Of a stretch of 64,000 nucleotides of DNA, positions 28,270 through 37,471 are shown in pieces (the stretch's first letter is position 1; each line of letters starts with the position of its first letter). Origin of the DNA: JACCZX01 sp963829995 (lineage in GTDB: Bacteria > Pseudomonadota > Gammaproteobacteria > Burkholderiales > Burkholderiaceae_F); the NCBI GenBank assembly GCA_963829995.1, contig CAWHKW010000029.1, forward strand, positions 15,708 to 79,707, in the 5' to 3' direction. The translations under genes and the position numbers were made by a program. The notes under the pieces were generated by a model, which was given only the letters and a program-made list of their open reading frames with translations, made no database searches and was not told the origin of the DNA.

Positions 28270-28719
28270 ATGAACCCGAACACCTTAGCTGAAGACCAGA
28301 CCAGCACGCTGCTCAGTATCGATGCCCGTCCAGTGTCGCTGCGCCTTCCCGTCGGCAGTGCGATCTTCGCGTACAGCGGCGAAGTATGGATCACGCAGGA
28401 AGGCATGCACGAGGACGTGATCCTCGGACCAGGCCAGCGATTCAATGTGCACAGCCGCGCTCCGATTCTTGCAAGCTCGACGAAGAAGCGTTCTGCGGCT
28501 GTTTACGTCGCTTGCGCGCGCGATGCGACTGAGCGTCCCGACTCCGATGTGCACGCGGTTTTGCATGCGCGCGCACGCCGGCTGCGGGCTGAGGAACTAA
28601 GAAAAATCGCCAGAAAAGCTAGCGACCGGCTGTCGAATGCGCTAGCGACCGTCTTCGCTCAGCTCCGAGCGATGTTCGCGCCAGCGAAGCGAGTACCGGT
28701 CACTCATGCTCCATGCTAG
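28270..28719 (+). CDS. DUF2917 domain protein
   Basis: A 149-residue protein whose first 70 residues match the DUF2917 pattern (LPVGSAIFAYSGEVWITQEGMHEDVILGPGQ): a small cupin-like beta fold with the WIT motif. The C-terminal half is helical and Arg/Ala-rich. Function is unknown. The neighbouring divergent GcvA-type regulator is the usual partner. The ATG at 28270 places the conserved domain near residue 20. Confidence 0.75.
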   Translation: MNPNTLAEDQTSTLLSIDARPVSLRLPVGSAIFAYSGEVWITQEGMHEDVILGPGQRFNVHSRAPILASSTKKRSAAVYVACARDATERPDSDVHAVLHARARRLRAEELRKIARKASDRLSNALATVFAQLRAMFAPAKRVPVTHAPC

Positions 28720-28809
28720 AGGCGCGTCGCGCGTGCCGCGCAGATGCCGCCTCGCCCCGTGAGAAAACCTTCGAAGTAGACGTACCGATGTCTGCGAAAA
28801 TCCATTACC

Positions 28810-29258
28810 TCACGGTGCCATGCCTTTCTCGGTGAGCTCCTTGATCGCGTTGCTGTTCTTCGCCAGATGCTCGAGCCCCATACCGCGCAGTACGTTCGCC
28901 GCCTTCGTGAACTGGATGTTGTCGTAGCCGACGATCTCAATGCGGTTGCCCCACGGATCGCGAAAGTCGAGAAACGGGCCGGGCAGTGGCTTGATGCCGC
29001 CGCAGTTAGCGCCTCGCGCACCGCATCCTTGTCGTCGACCACCAAGCCGAAGTGGCGATCGTCATCGACCGGCTGCGCGCGTCCTTTCTGCAGAGCGATG
29101 AACTGATCGCCCAGGTCGATGAAGACCGCGGTCGCCTCCCTGCTGCGAAGCTTGAAGTCAAACAGCCGGCCATTGAAGGCGAGCTCCTCGTCGATATCGC
29201 CTACTTCGAGCGCGACGTGATGAAACCCAATGGCGCGCGCTTTCTTGGAGGAATGCAT
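28810..29258 (-). pseudogene. VOC/glyoxalase family protein, one frameshift
   Basis: The first half reads GFHHVALEVGDIDEELAFNG...VFIDLGDQFIALQKG, a VOC domain start with the first His ligand. After a missing base near 28998 the family sequence resumes in another frame: PLPGPFLDFRDPWGNRIEIVGYDNIQF...GLEHLAKN...ELTEKGMAP, ending at the TGA at 28810-28812. Corrected length is about 149 residues. It resembles VOC proteins that carry a C-terminal helix after the fold. Substrate unknown. Confidence 0.7.
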
Positions 29259-29353
29259 AAGGGCTCCGATCAGGAAATAGCGTCCGATGAGCTTACGCCG
29301 CGAGCATGACCGCTCATACGCTTCCGCCGGCTGTAGCGCCAGCGACGCAATGA

Positions 29354-29376
29354 CTCATAGAATCCGCGGCTATGCC
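29354..29376 (+). repeat. 23-bp leader copy shared with the M20 hydrolase start region
   Basis: This 23-base stretch (CTCATAGAAT, one variable base, CGCGGCTATGCC) matches 41986-42008 at 22 of 23 positions. At the second place it contains a possible -10 box (CATAGAAT) and the start codon of the M20 hydrolase. Here it leads into a Bug 3' remnant instead. Confidence 0.5.
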
Positions 29377-29382
29377 GCGTAT

Positions 29383-29439
29383 CAGTTTTCGGCAGCGCTC
29401 TCGCAGATCATTAAGAAGAGAGGGTTTCAACCGCAGTGA
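29383..29439 (+). pseudogene. Bug gene 3'-end remnant, copy 1
   Basis: The frame reads QFSAALSQIIKKRGFQPQ and stops. It matches the last part of the Bug protein at 26204 (QFSAALSK... and QIIKKSGFQPQ) with an internal deletion of about 130 bases. The bases after the stop (AAAACGGCCG) are shared with the remnant ending at 33629. It lies 20 bases before the first 54-bp direct repeat. Confidence 0.7.
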
Positions 29440-29458
29440 AAACGGCCGTCACTGACGC

Positions 29459-29512
29459 CTCGTGACGTCGCAAGCAAGGCCAATCGGATGCGTGTAGTTT
29501 TCGACTGGTTCG
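29459..29512 (+). repeat. 54-bp direct repeat, left copy (flanks TPR-CHAT gene)
   Basis: From CTCGTGACGTCGCAAGC to CTGGTTCG this segment is identical to 32905-32958 except for one base (A here, T there). It sits about 70 bases before the TPR-CHAT start. One frame reads RDVASKANRMRVVFDWF, loosely like the C-terminal end of LysR proteins, so it may be a relic of a coding sequence; that reading is uncertain. Confidence 0.85.
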
Positions 29513-29584
29513 CGGCACAGAGGTCTTCGGTCCAGGGTCGCGACGACCTCGCGCACGGGACCGAGGAACTTGCATACTGTCTCG

Positions 29585-32500
29585 ATGATCCACGTCCCGG
29601 CTGCGGTCCTTGGTGTTTTCTTTTTAATGGTTGCCGCCGCTTTCGCGCAGGAACCGGACCGAACCTGGCCGGAACTCAATCACGACACAGTTCGCCTGTT
29701 TCGAGCGGGCGAGTACCAGCGGGCGCTTCCGGTTGCGCGGCAGGCACTCGAAGTCGCCGAGAACAACGGGGGTCCCGAGCATCCCGACGTCGCAACAAGC
29801 CTTAACTGGCTCGCTGACATCTACCGCAAACAGAGCCAGTACGCCCAAGCGGAGCCACTGTTTCAGCGAGCGCTTCGCATCCGGGAGGAGCAGCTCGGTG
29901 CGCAGCATCCGGACGTCGCAATAAGTCTCAACGACCTGGCGTGGCTATATCTCGATCAAGGTCGGGTGACGCAAGCCGCTCCATTGGCCGAGCGCGCACT
30001 GAGCATTCGCGAGCGGAGCCTGGGGCCCGACCATCTCGACGTGGCGGTCAGCCTCAACACGCTGGCATCGCTGCACTACTACCGCAACGAATCCGGCCTC
30101 GCCGAACCGCTGTACCAACGTGCGCTGCTGATCCGCGAGCGAACGCTCGGCGCGGAAAACCTCGAGGTCGCCACAAGCCTCAACAATCTCGCCAATCTCT
30201 ACGTCGACATGGGGGCCTATGCCAAAGCAGAACCGCTGTACGAGCGAACGCTCGCCATTCGCGAAAGGTCGCTGGGTTCGGATCACCCGGATGTCGCATC
30301 GACGCTCAACAACCTCGGGAAGCTCAATGAGATCCAGGGCCGGTACTGGCAGGCCGACACGCTGTTGCAGCGCGCTCTGACGATTCGGCAGAGCACACTC
30401 GGTTCCGACCATCCCAACTTAGCGGTCAGCCTGAATGAGTTGATGGTGGTCCGATTCAGACAGGGCCGCTACGCCGAAGCCGAACCGCTCGCTCTGCGCG
30501 CGATCGTGATTGGGGAACAGGCATTGGGTCCGGATAACCTGTTCATTGCCAGCGTCCTGAGCAACCTGGCTTTCCTGTATCGCGCGATGGACTGGCACGC
30601 TGAGGCCGAGCCCCTTTTTCTGCGCGCGATGGTCATCTGGGAGACGGCGGGCGGCCCAAACAGTCCCGACGTCGCCAACAGCCTGCATAACCTGTCGCGG
30701 CTCTACAGCGATCAAGGGCGGCACGCCGAGGCGGAGCCACGTGCCAAGAGAGCCGTGGTCATCTGGGAAAAGACGCTTGGTACAGACCATCGCAACGTAG
30801 CGCTCGGTTTGAACAATCTCGCGCTGGTCTACCGCCGACAAGGGCGCTACGCCGAGGCTGAGAGTTCGTACGTTCGAGCGCTCGCGATCGACGAAGCGGC
30901 GCTCGGCGCCGAGCATCCCTCGACGGCTGCGAGTCTGAGCGACCTGGCGGAGCTTTACTCGGATCAAGGCCGTTTCGCGCGGGCCGAGCCACTCGCAAGG
31001 CGCGCACTGACCATCCGCGAAACGGCGTTCGGCCCGATGCATCCGAACGTTGCTGCGAGCCTCACTCAGCTGGCGATCATCGACGAGCGTCAAGGACGCC
31101 TGGACGACGCCCTGATCGAAGTCCGTCGCGCGACCCAGATACGGCGATCGCGGTCGAGCGACCGCACCAGTATCGCCACCGATCGCGGTGCCGCGGCATC
31201 ACAGGGTGAACTGCGCTCGAACCGGGCTGGCCTTGTAGCCCACGTCGGTTTGCTGGCGAAACTGGCCACGCAATCGCCGTCGAAGAATCAAGCGGTAAAC
31301 GTCGAAGGGTTTGAGGTGGTGCAGCTGGCGCGCGCCAGCGAAACCGGCGCGGCGGTTACGCAGATGGCGTTGCGCTTCAGCAGCGGCACAGGTGAACTCG
31401 CCGCGGTCGTTCGCGCGCGCCAGGACACAGTAAATCGGTTGCGATTCCTTGACTCGCAACTGCTAAAGCTGCTTGGCACCTCCGCGCGCGATCGCGATCC
31501 GACCTCCGAAGGGCGGCTGCGAAAAGAGATTGCTGGCGCTGAAACCGAGCTGTCCGTAACCGATGCCACTCTGACGCGCCGTTTTCCCGACTTTCAGATC
31601 ATGACCGACCGCACCCCCATGCGACTGATCGAAGCCCAACAACTGCTCGGTCCGCAGGAAGCGTTGCTGTCCTATCTGATCGCTACCGATCAGAGTTTTC
31701 TGTGGATCGTGCGAAAAACCAGTTGCACAGTGATTCGCCTGAATATAGGAAGCAAGGCGCTCGACGAGCGAGTCACGACGCTTCGGCGGTCCTTGGACAC
31801 CAATCAGACGCAAGGGCGAGCTGCGCGCTTCCCGGCGCACGTTGCTTACGAGTTGTACCGCGCGGTTTTTTTACCGGCCGAACCGGAACTCGTAGGGATC
31901 AACCACCTAATAGTCGTGCCGGATGGTGCCCTGCAAAGCCTGCCACTAGCCGTGCTAATTGCTCAACCGCCACGCGCGGGCGCCGGCGATCGGGACATGG
32001 AGTGGCTGGCCAAGCGGTATGCGTTTTCCACCTTGCCTTCCGAATCGTCTTTGCTGGCATTGCGTCGCATCGCCGCTTACCAGCAGGCCCCCGAGCCTTT
32101 TGTCGGATTCGGCGATCCGGCATTCAACGTGTCGGCTGTCGTCCCGTGCAAAGTGCTAAATCGCCCGTCTCAGCCCGGGTTCTCGCCGACATCCGGCAAG
32201 TGAGTCAACTGTCTCCGCTGCCAGACTCTGCCACGGAGATCAGCGCCATGGCCTCGACTTTGGGAGCCACGAAACAGTCGATTTTTCTCGGCCCGCGACC
32301 ACTGAGACTCAGGTCAAGCGACTCGATCTCACCCGCTTTAGTGCGCTTGCATTTGCCACGCAGGGACTGATGGCAGGCGAGATGCGAGGCATTGGCGAGC
32401 CCTCGCTCGCCCTGACGCCACCGCCGGCGGCGAGCGAAGAGGATGACGGACTCTTGACTTCGGGAGAAATCGCCCAGCTCAAATTGAACGCCGACTGGGT

Positions 32501-32840
32501 CATTCTTTCCGCATGCAATACAGCGGCGGCGGACGGCACGCCGGGCGGCGAGGGATTCTCGGGCCTCGCGAAGGCATTCGTATACGCCGGAAGCAGAACG
32601 CTGGTGGTGTCGCACTGGCCAGTCGATTCGCGCGCAGCGACTCAACTTACAACCCGCATGCTCGGCGAAGCGAGAAGGCAGCCGAGTCTGCCGAAAGCCG
32701 AGGCGCTGCGTCGCGCAATGCTGGAGGTCATGAGCCGACCTGGAATCGGCTTTGCTCATCCGGTGTTCTGGGCCCCTTTCGTGATCGTCGGCGAGGGGGG
32801 AGCGGTAGGCGGCCGTAGCAGACCGCGATTGGCGCCCTGA
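29585..32840 (+). pseudogene. Exported TPR-CHAT protein, frameshifted and with catalytic His replaced
   Basis: A protein of about 1080 residues. A signal peptide (AAVLGVFFLMVAAAFAQ) precedes about eleven 42-residue kinesin-light-chain-type TPRs (pattern LGxxHPDVAxSLNNLAxLYxxQGRYAEAEPLYxRAL). A helical linker leads to a C-terminal CHAT (caspase-like) domain: LIVVPDGALQSLPLAVL, GFGDPAF, and the Cys motif LSACNTAAADG. Two frameshifts lie near 32120-32170 and 32297. The catalytic His motif, normally ATHG, reads ATQG (codon CAG at 32359-32370 region), so protease activity would be lost even if the frames were repaired. The ATG at 29585 is preferred over TTG 29570, which sits too close to GAGGA. 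It is flanked by 54-bp direct repeats. Confidence 0.8.
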
Positions 32841-32904
32841 CTGGCAACGGCGACGGTGCGTTCGGAGTCATGGTCGGCGAGGCGAGTACGAGGCCGCGCT
32901 GCTT

Positions 32905-32958
32905 CTCGTGACGTCGCAAGCAAGGCCAATCGGATGCGTGTAGTTTTCGTCTGGTTCG
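32905..32958 (+). repeat. 54-bp direct repeat, right copy (flanks TPR-CHAT gene)
   Basis: It matches 29459-29512 at 53 of 54 positions, in the same orientation and 3,446 bases away. It begins 65 bases after the CHAT stop. The sequences flanking the two copies outside this segment are not alike, so the match has sharp ends. Confidence 0.85.
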
Positions 32959-33189
32959 ATACTGAATGTTGCGATTTATCAGGCCGCCCGCGCGGCCGAC
33001 AATCGGTGTCTGGAGCCAGAGGGTATGGCGAAGATCGCCGCAACTGTTGGAACGCAAAGATCGCCAGGTGTCCTTGGCGGCATGCCGGTTGGACCCTTAC
33101 AGAAGCGACCTGAGGCACTGCTGCTTGAGCGCGAGGACGCGCTCGCAACACTGAACGCAGCAATCGCGAACGCTGAGCAAGGCTACGGG
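32959..33189 (+). pseudogene. Mosaic non-coding stretch ending in an AAA/LuxR N-terminal fragment
   Basis: No intact gene. From 33117 to 33189 one frame reads LLLEREDALATLNAAIANAEQGYGS, closely resembling the first 25 residues of AAA-ATPase LuxR regulators such as the one that starts at 33714 (MELLERDSQLQQLSAAL). The Walker A part that should follow is missing, because a Bug gene fragment begins directly at about 33190. Confidence 0.5.
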
Positions 33190-33629
33190 AGCTGCGCTCG
33201 ATCTCGTGTCGGCACCATACCGCGGCAGCGCGCCGATGATGGGAGACATGCTCGGCAATCAGATTGCCGCCGGCGTCGGCTCCGTGCCGGACTTCATCGA
33301 GAATCACGCGGCCGGCAAGCTGCGCGTCGTCGCCGTGCTCGGCGGCGCACGACAGAACGCGTTGCCCGAGGTACCGACATTCACAGAGCTCGGCCTCGCC
33401 GGCTTCGAGGACGTCCCGTACTACGCGTTCTACGCACCGGCCGGCACGCCGCAACCAGTGTTCTCCGCAGCGCTATCGAAGGTGATCGCGCAGCCCGACG
33501 TGCGCGATCGGCTGACACGCTGGGGCCTGACGGTGCAGTTCATGCCGCAAGCGCAGCTCGCATCTCTGAGCGCGCTATTCGCAGACGTGGGCGCAGATCA
33601 TTAAGAAGAGCGGGTTTCAGCCGCAGTGA
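33190..33629 (+). pseudogene. Bug gene 3'-half remnant, copy 2
   Basis: From about 33190 the DNA closely follows bases 26740-27184 of the complete Bug gene: SAPYRGSAPMMGDMLGNQI, GSVPDFIENHAAGKLR, FEDVPYYAF and RDRLTRWGLTVQFMPQAQLA are all present. It has no N-terminal half, a short deletion near 33459, and a frameshift near 33560-33580. After that the end KKSGFQPQ and stop (33627-33629) lie in a different frame. It cannot give a working binding protein. The next bases AACGGCCG match those after remnant 1. Confidence 0.88.
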
Positions 33630-33713
33630 AACGGCCGGGATTGGGTCATTCCGTCGCCGCCAATGCTCTGCTAATAACGACCCTAGATTTAGACGAGCTT
33701 TGCTAGGGGTTGT

Positions 33714-36352
33714 GTGGAACTGCTCGAGCGCGACAGTCAGCTACAGCAATTGTCGGCTGCGCTTGACGGCTTGATCGCTGACGGCATCGGGACGTGTGCA
33801 CTGGTGGTCGGCGAGGCAGGCGTCGGCAAGACTTCATTGGTGCGCCGCTTTCTCGAAGTACGGCGCGGGCAGGCCGACGTCTTCTGGGGTGCATGCGAAG
33901 CGCTGTTCACCCCACGGCCGCTCGGCCCGATCGGCGACATCGCATCCCTGCTGCCGCCCGGGCTAGCGGCCCAGGTGCACGCCGGCAACACTTATAGCGG
34001 CCTGTTTCCGGCATTTCTCGCGTTCCTGCGCGAACGCTCGCGCCCGGCAGTACTGGTGATCGAGGACGCGCATTGGGCCGACGAAGCGACGCTCGACTTC
34101 ATCAAGTACCTTGGCCGCCGCATCGACAGCAGTCGGCCGTTGCTGGTGGTCACGCTGCGCGACGACGAACTCGGTCTGGATCATCCGCTACGACGTGTAC
34201 TCGGCGACTTACCGACCGCCGTGACTCGGCGCGTGGCGCTGGCGCCGCTGTCGCAGGGCTCGGTGGAACAACTCGCCCGCGCAACGGGTCGCGACGCCGT
34301 TGCTTTGCATCGGCTCACCGGTGGCAATCCGCTTTACGTCAGTGAACTGCTGGCGGCGCCGGGCGTAACGGTGCCCGCTTCCGTGCGCGATGCCGTACTG
34401 GCGCGTTTCGGCCGGCTCAGTCCGGCCGCGCAACAAATCGTCGAACTGGTAGCGATCGAACCGGGCCGGCTCGAGCGCGCCGTCATTGAGGCGATCATTG
34501 CAGATGCGGCTCAGGCAATGAGCGAAGCTACCGGCAGCGGCGTGCTGCGTGCCGAAGCGGGCTGGCTCGCATTTCGGCACGAGATCGCTCGCCAGTGCAT
34601 CGAAGCCGAGCTACCCCCGGACCGCCGCGCCGCGCTGCATGCGCAAGTACTCGGCGTATTACGCAATGAAGATGTCGTTCTCACTAGCCTCGCGCGCGAA
34701 GTGCATCACGCAATCGGAGCGGGTCGGCACGACGACGTGGCTGCGCTCGCTCCGAGCGCGGCCGAAGAGGCGGCCGGCCTCGGTTCGCAACGGGAGCGGC
34801 TGCGCAGTATCGGCGCGCGCTGACGGCGCGAAGCTCTATGGATACGGAGGTGCATGCCTACCTGCTCGAGGCGGCAGCCGGCGAGTCGCAGAAAACCGGC
34901 GCGCTACCGGAAGCGATCGACCTGCGGCAGCAGGCATTGGCACTGCGGCGTGCCGCCGATGATCGGCCGCGCGAAGGCGCAAATCTGCGTCTGCTCGGCG
35001 TGTTGCACCGTCAGTGGAGCGGTGACAAGGCAGAATATCTGCGCTTCGCCCGCGCCGCAGTTAAAGTGCTCGAGCCGCTCGGGCTGAGCGGTGAGCTGGC
35101 CAAGGCGTACGCGAACTTGTCGCATGTGCACTGCCTCCTGTCCAACTACGACGAGGCGATCGACTTGGGTGCGCGCGCGGTACGCCTGGCACAAGCGAGC
35201 TCTGACTCGGCCGCGCTGGCGCTGCCACCGAATCGGCACGGCACGGCACAGCTTTGCAAGACCAATGATGCGAACGCGCGAGCGCAGTTGGAACGAGCGT
35301 TGGAGCTGGCGATCGACGCGCAGTCTGAAGACCTGGCGGCCGAGATCTTCATAAGCCTGCAGACCGCCGCAATCATCCACCACGATCACGCATTTGCACT
35401 CGAGGTCGGTGCGCGCGGGCTCGTGTACTGCGAAGCGCGTGATTTCGACGGCTACCCTCTTAGCTTCGTTGTCGTTGCGCTTAGTCACTCGTCAGTCTGG
35501 GTCGCTGGGACGAAGGTGAACAGCAGACGCGCTGTGCGCGCGGCGCAGCACGGCAGCGCTCGTACGTGCGACCTGCGAATACGCACTGCGCCGGCAACAG
35601 GCAAGACGCGGGACGCTCCCGGCGTCCGCGCGCGGCCTCACCTCGCTCGCCGGCGACATCGACGATTTTTGGCGCGACGTGCAAACCAAGTTGCACACGC
35701 TGCAGGTCGAATTCAAACCGCCTGCGATTGCTGCAGCGTGCGTCGAGGCGGCGTGGCTACGCGGTGATCATGCCGCCGCCCTTGAGCTGGCGCGCAACGG
35801 ATTGGCGGATGCGTTGGCAGTGCGTGACGGCCGCCTCGCGGGCACTTACTAATCTGGTCGGAACGTCTGGGTGTAACGGCGCCGGGATTCGAGGGATCGT
35901 TACTACCGGCTTGCCAATACGAGTTGGCGGGGGATCGTGCCAGAGCGGCCGCCGAATGGGAGCGTTAAACGATCCTTACGAGTAACGCAGTGGTCCTTGC
36001 CTTGGGCGATGCAGAACAGATGCGCTCGGCCTTGACCCGATTTACCGCTCTCGGTGCCGAGCGGGCAGCCGCAATCACGCGCAACCGGATGCGCGCGCTT
36101 GGAGTCCGCGGTATCGAACGCGGCCCGTATGCGCACGCGCGCAATCACTTCGTAGGCTTCACGCGGCGCGAGAACGAAGTCGCCGAGTTGCTGTGCCAGA
36201 GCGTGTCCAACGCCGCGATCGCCGGAGGACTGCACCGATCCGAACGCACGGTAGAACATCACGTTGCCAACGTGCTGGCGAAACTCGGCGTCACATCGCG
36301 CGCGCAGGCGATGCTTAAGTTGTCGAATCTTCTGCAAGGCGCAGAAAACTAG
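33714..36352 (+). pseudogene. AAA-ATPase LuxR-family (MalT-like) regulator, multiply frameshifted
   Basis: A large signal-responsive regulator of about 875 residues. The N-terminal AAA domain has Walker A GEAGVGKTSLVRRF and Walker B AVLVIEDAHWADEATL. A TPR-like helical middle region follows (AKAYANLSHVHCLLSNYDEAIDLGARAVRLA). The C-terminal LuxR HTH reads FTRRENEVAELLCQSVSNAAIAGGLHRSERTVEHHVANVLAKL split by the family pattern at residues near the end. The reading frame changes near 34820, near 35485, and at least once more between 35600 and 35990, more than in any other gene here. GTG 33714 is the likely start. Too many breaks for a simple error; probably a real pseudogene. Confidence 0.8.
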
Positions 36353-36454
36353 GTAGCGCGACAGCAAATCTGCGTGCGAGTGCGGATTTGCTCCGCGCAT
36401 CGCATCCCTAGCCTGCTCCCTCGGCTGCAGTCACGGCAGTTTGGGAGAAAGGAA

Positions 36455-36637
36455 ATGAACTACCAACGGATCACTCCAGGCGTCGCCGGAGTCAGGCGCA
36501 GCGCTCTGCGCCTTGCAGCACCGATCAAAAAACGAGTACCGGCCAGAAGCAATTTGGGTACTGCGTGCGGATCCAGTGCGCCTCGCGCTTCGTATGTCCT
36601 GCTGATGGCCCAACGGCCTAGGCGAGGAACGACATGA
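36455..36637 (+). CDS. Possible small protein upstream of the PACE gene
   Basis: A 60-residue frame starting MNYQRITPGVAGVRR, basic and without recognised domain. In its favour are a GAGAAAGG motif upstream and a four-base overlap of its stop with the PACE start (ATGA at 36634-36637). Against it are composition close to random GC-rich sequence and no known family. The rest of 36353-36633 holds nothing else I can identify. Confidence 0.25.
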   Translation: MNYQRITPGVAGVRRSALRLAAPIKKRVPARSNLGTACGSSAPRASYVLLMAQRPRRGTT

Positions 36638-37410
36638 AGACGGAAGACCTGACTGCACGGCCGCACGGCACGATCAGGAGCCGGCGCGAGCGCGTGACGC
36701 AGACACTGTGGTTCGAAGTGTTGGGTTTGCTGATCGTGTGCCCGTTGTTCGCTCACTTCGCCGGTGCATCTACGGGCGAGTCACTCACCCTGCTGATCGT
36801 GCTGTCGATCGCGATGATGTGCTGGTCGGCGCTCTACAACACCGTTTTCGACCTGATCGAGCATCGCTGCACCGGTCGCGTGGCCAGCGATCGCCCGCAT
36901 CGCTGGCGCTTGGTGCACACCATCGCGCTCGAGGCGAGCGCGGTGGTCGTGACCTGGCCATTGATCATCGCACTGACCCCGCTGGGCCGGCTGCAGGCCC
37001 TGGTCGCGAACATCGGTCTGACCCTGGCCTACGCGCTGTACGGCTACTTCTTCCACCTGGGCTTCGACCGCTTGCGCCCAGTTGGCATCGCGCGACCAAG
37101 GCGAGGTAGCCATGGACGCCCACGAATCGATCGGCTACCTCGCATCGCTGCTGGTGCTGGCGACCTTTTGCATGAGCGGCATGGTGCCGCTGCGAGCGAT
37201 AGCGATCGCCAGCAATGTGGCTTTTATCGGCTACGCGGCGCTTGCCGGCATCAGTCCCGTGTTGTTGTTGCATGCGCTGCTACTGCCGATGAACGTATAT
37301 CGTCTGCTGCAAGCCCTTCGCGAACGACGGCACGATCAAGCAGACGTCATCGGATGGACTCGCAGGCATGGACGCAAATCATTCGGAAGAGCGGCCATCA
37401 GCCGGAGTAA
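36634..37410 (+). CDS. PACE efflux transporter, read through past its normal end
   Basis: The first 150 residues form two tandem bacterial-transmembrane-pair units, four helices in all: RVTQTLWFEVLGLLIVCPLF with its key Glu, LYNTVFDLIEHR, then RLVHTIALEASAVVVTWPLI and YALYGYFFHLGFDRLRP. This is the proton-driven PACE family (AceI-like; biocide or short diamine efflux). PACE proteins usually end at about 150 residues. Here the frame lacks a stop near 37080 and continues out of register over the next gene to 37410. A one-base indel near 37080 would give a stop at 37107-37109, three bases before the next ATG. The extra 110 residues are probably not real. Confidence 0.75.
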   Translation: MKTEDLTARPHGTIRSRRERVTQTLWFEVLGLLIVCPLFAHFAGASTGESLTLLIVLSIAMMCWSALYNTVFDLIEHRCTGRVASDRPHRWRLVHTIALEASAVVVTWPLIIALTPLGRLQALVANIGLTLAYALYGYFFHLGFDRLRPVGIARPRRGSHGRPRIDRLPRIAAGAGDLLHERHGAAASDSDRQQCGFYRLRGACRHQSRVVVACAATADERISSAASPSRTTARSSRRHRMDSQAWTQIIRKSGHQPE

Positions 37411-37471
37411 CAGATGCGTGAAGCGTGATAGCGGAAATGACTGCGCGCAACGAGCTCAGGGCGTTCGTTAG
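37112..37471 (+). CDS. Small three-helix membrane protein, C-terminus possibly replaced
   Basis: A 120-residue frame whose first 70 residues contain three hydrophobic helices: IGYLASLLVLATFCMSGMVPLR, AIAIASNVAFIGYAALAG and SPVLLLHALLLPMNVYRLL. This pattern resembles the membrane part of cyclic-nucleotide-binding (Popeye-like) proteins, but no nucleotide-binding domain follows. From about residue 80 the sequence is Arg-rich and out of frame with a Bug 3' remnant at 37354-37410, so the original C-terminus was probably lost. GCGAGG precedes the ATG. Confidence 0.55.
   Translation: MDAHESIGYLASLLVLATFCMSGMVPLRAIAIASNVAFIGYAALAGISPVLLLHALLLPMNVYRLLQALRERRHDQADVIGWTRRHGRKSFGRAAISRSNRCVKRDSGNDCAQRAQGVR
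37354..37410 (+). pseudogene. Bug gene 3'-end remnant, copy 3
   Basis: The frame reads MDSQAWTQIIRKSGHQPE and stop. It aligns with the last residues of the complete Bug protein (YSQTWAQIIKKSGFQPQ), matching at most positions, while the DNA is more diverged than remnants 1 and 2. It therefore derives from a different Bug paralogue or is older. No further Bug sequence is recognisable upstream. Confidence 0.55.

Noticed and set aside
29585..31130. Repeated DNA pattern that might suggest a CRISPR or satellite array
   Set aside because: The periodicity of about 126 bases is the 42-residue TPR unit of the CHAT protein; there are no spacers or identical repeats.
33025..33774. 249-codon plus-strand frame across the repeat and Bug remnant
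   Set aside because: It runs through the Bug remnant in the wrong frame; only residues about 31-55 resemble a real protein, and they are listed as an AAA/LuxR fragment.
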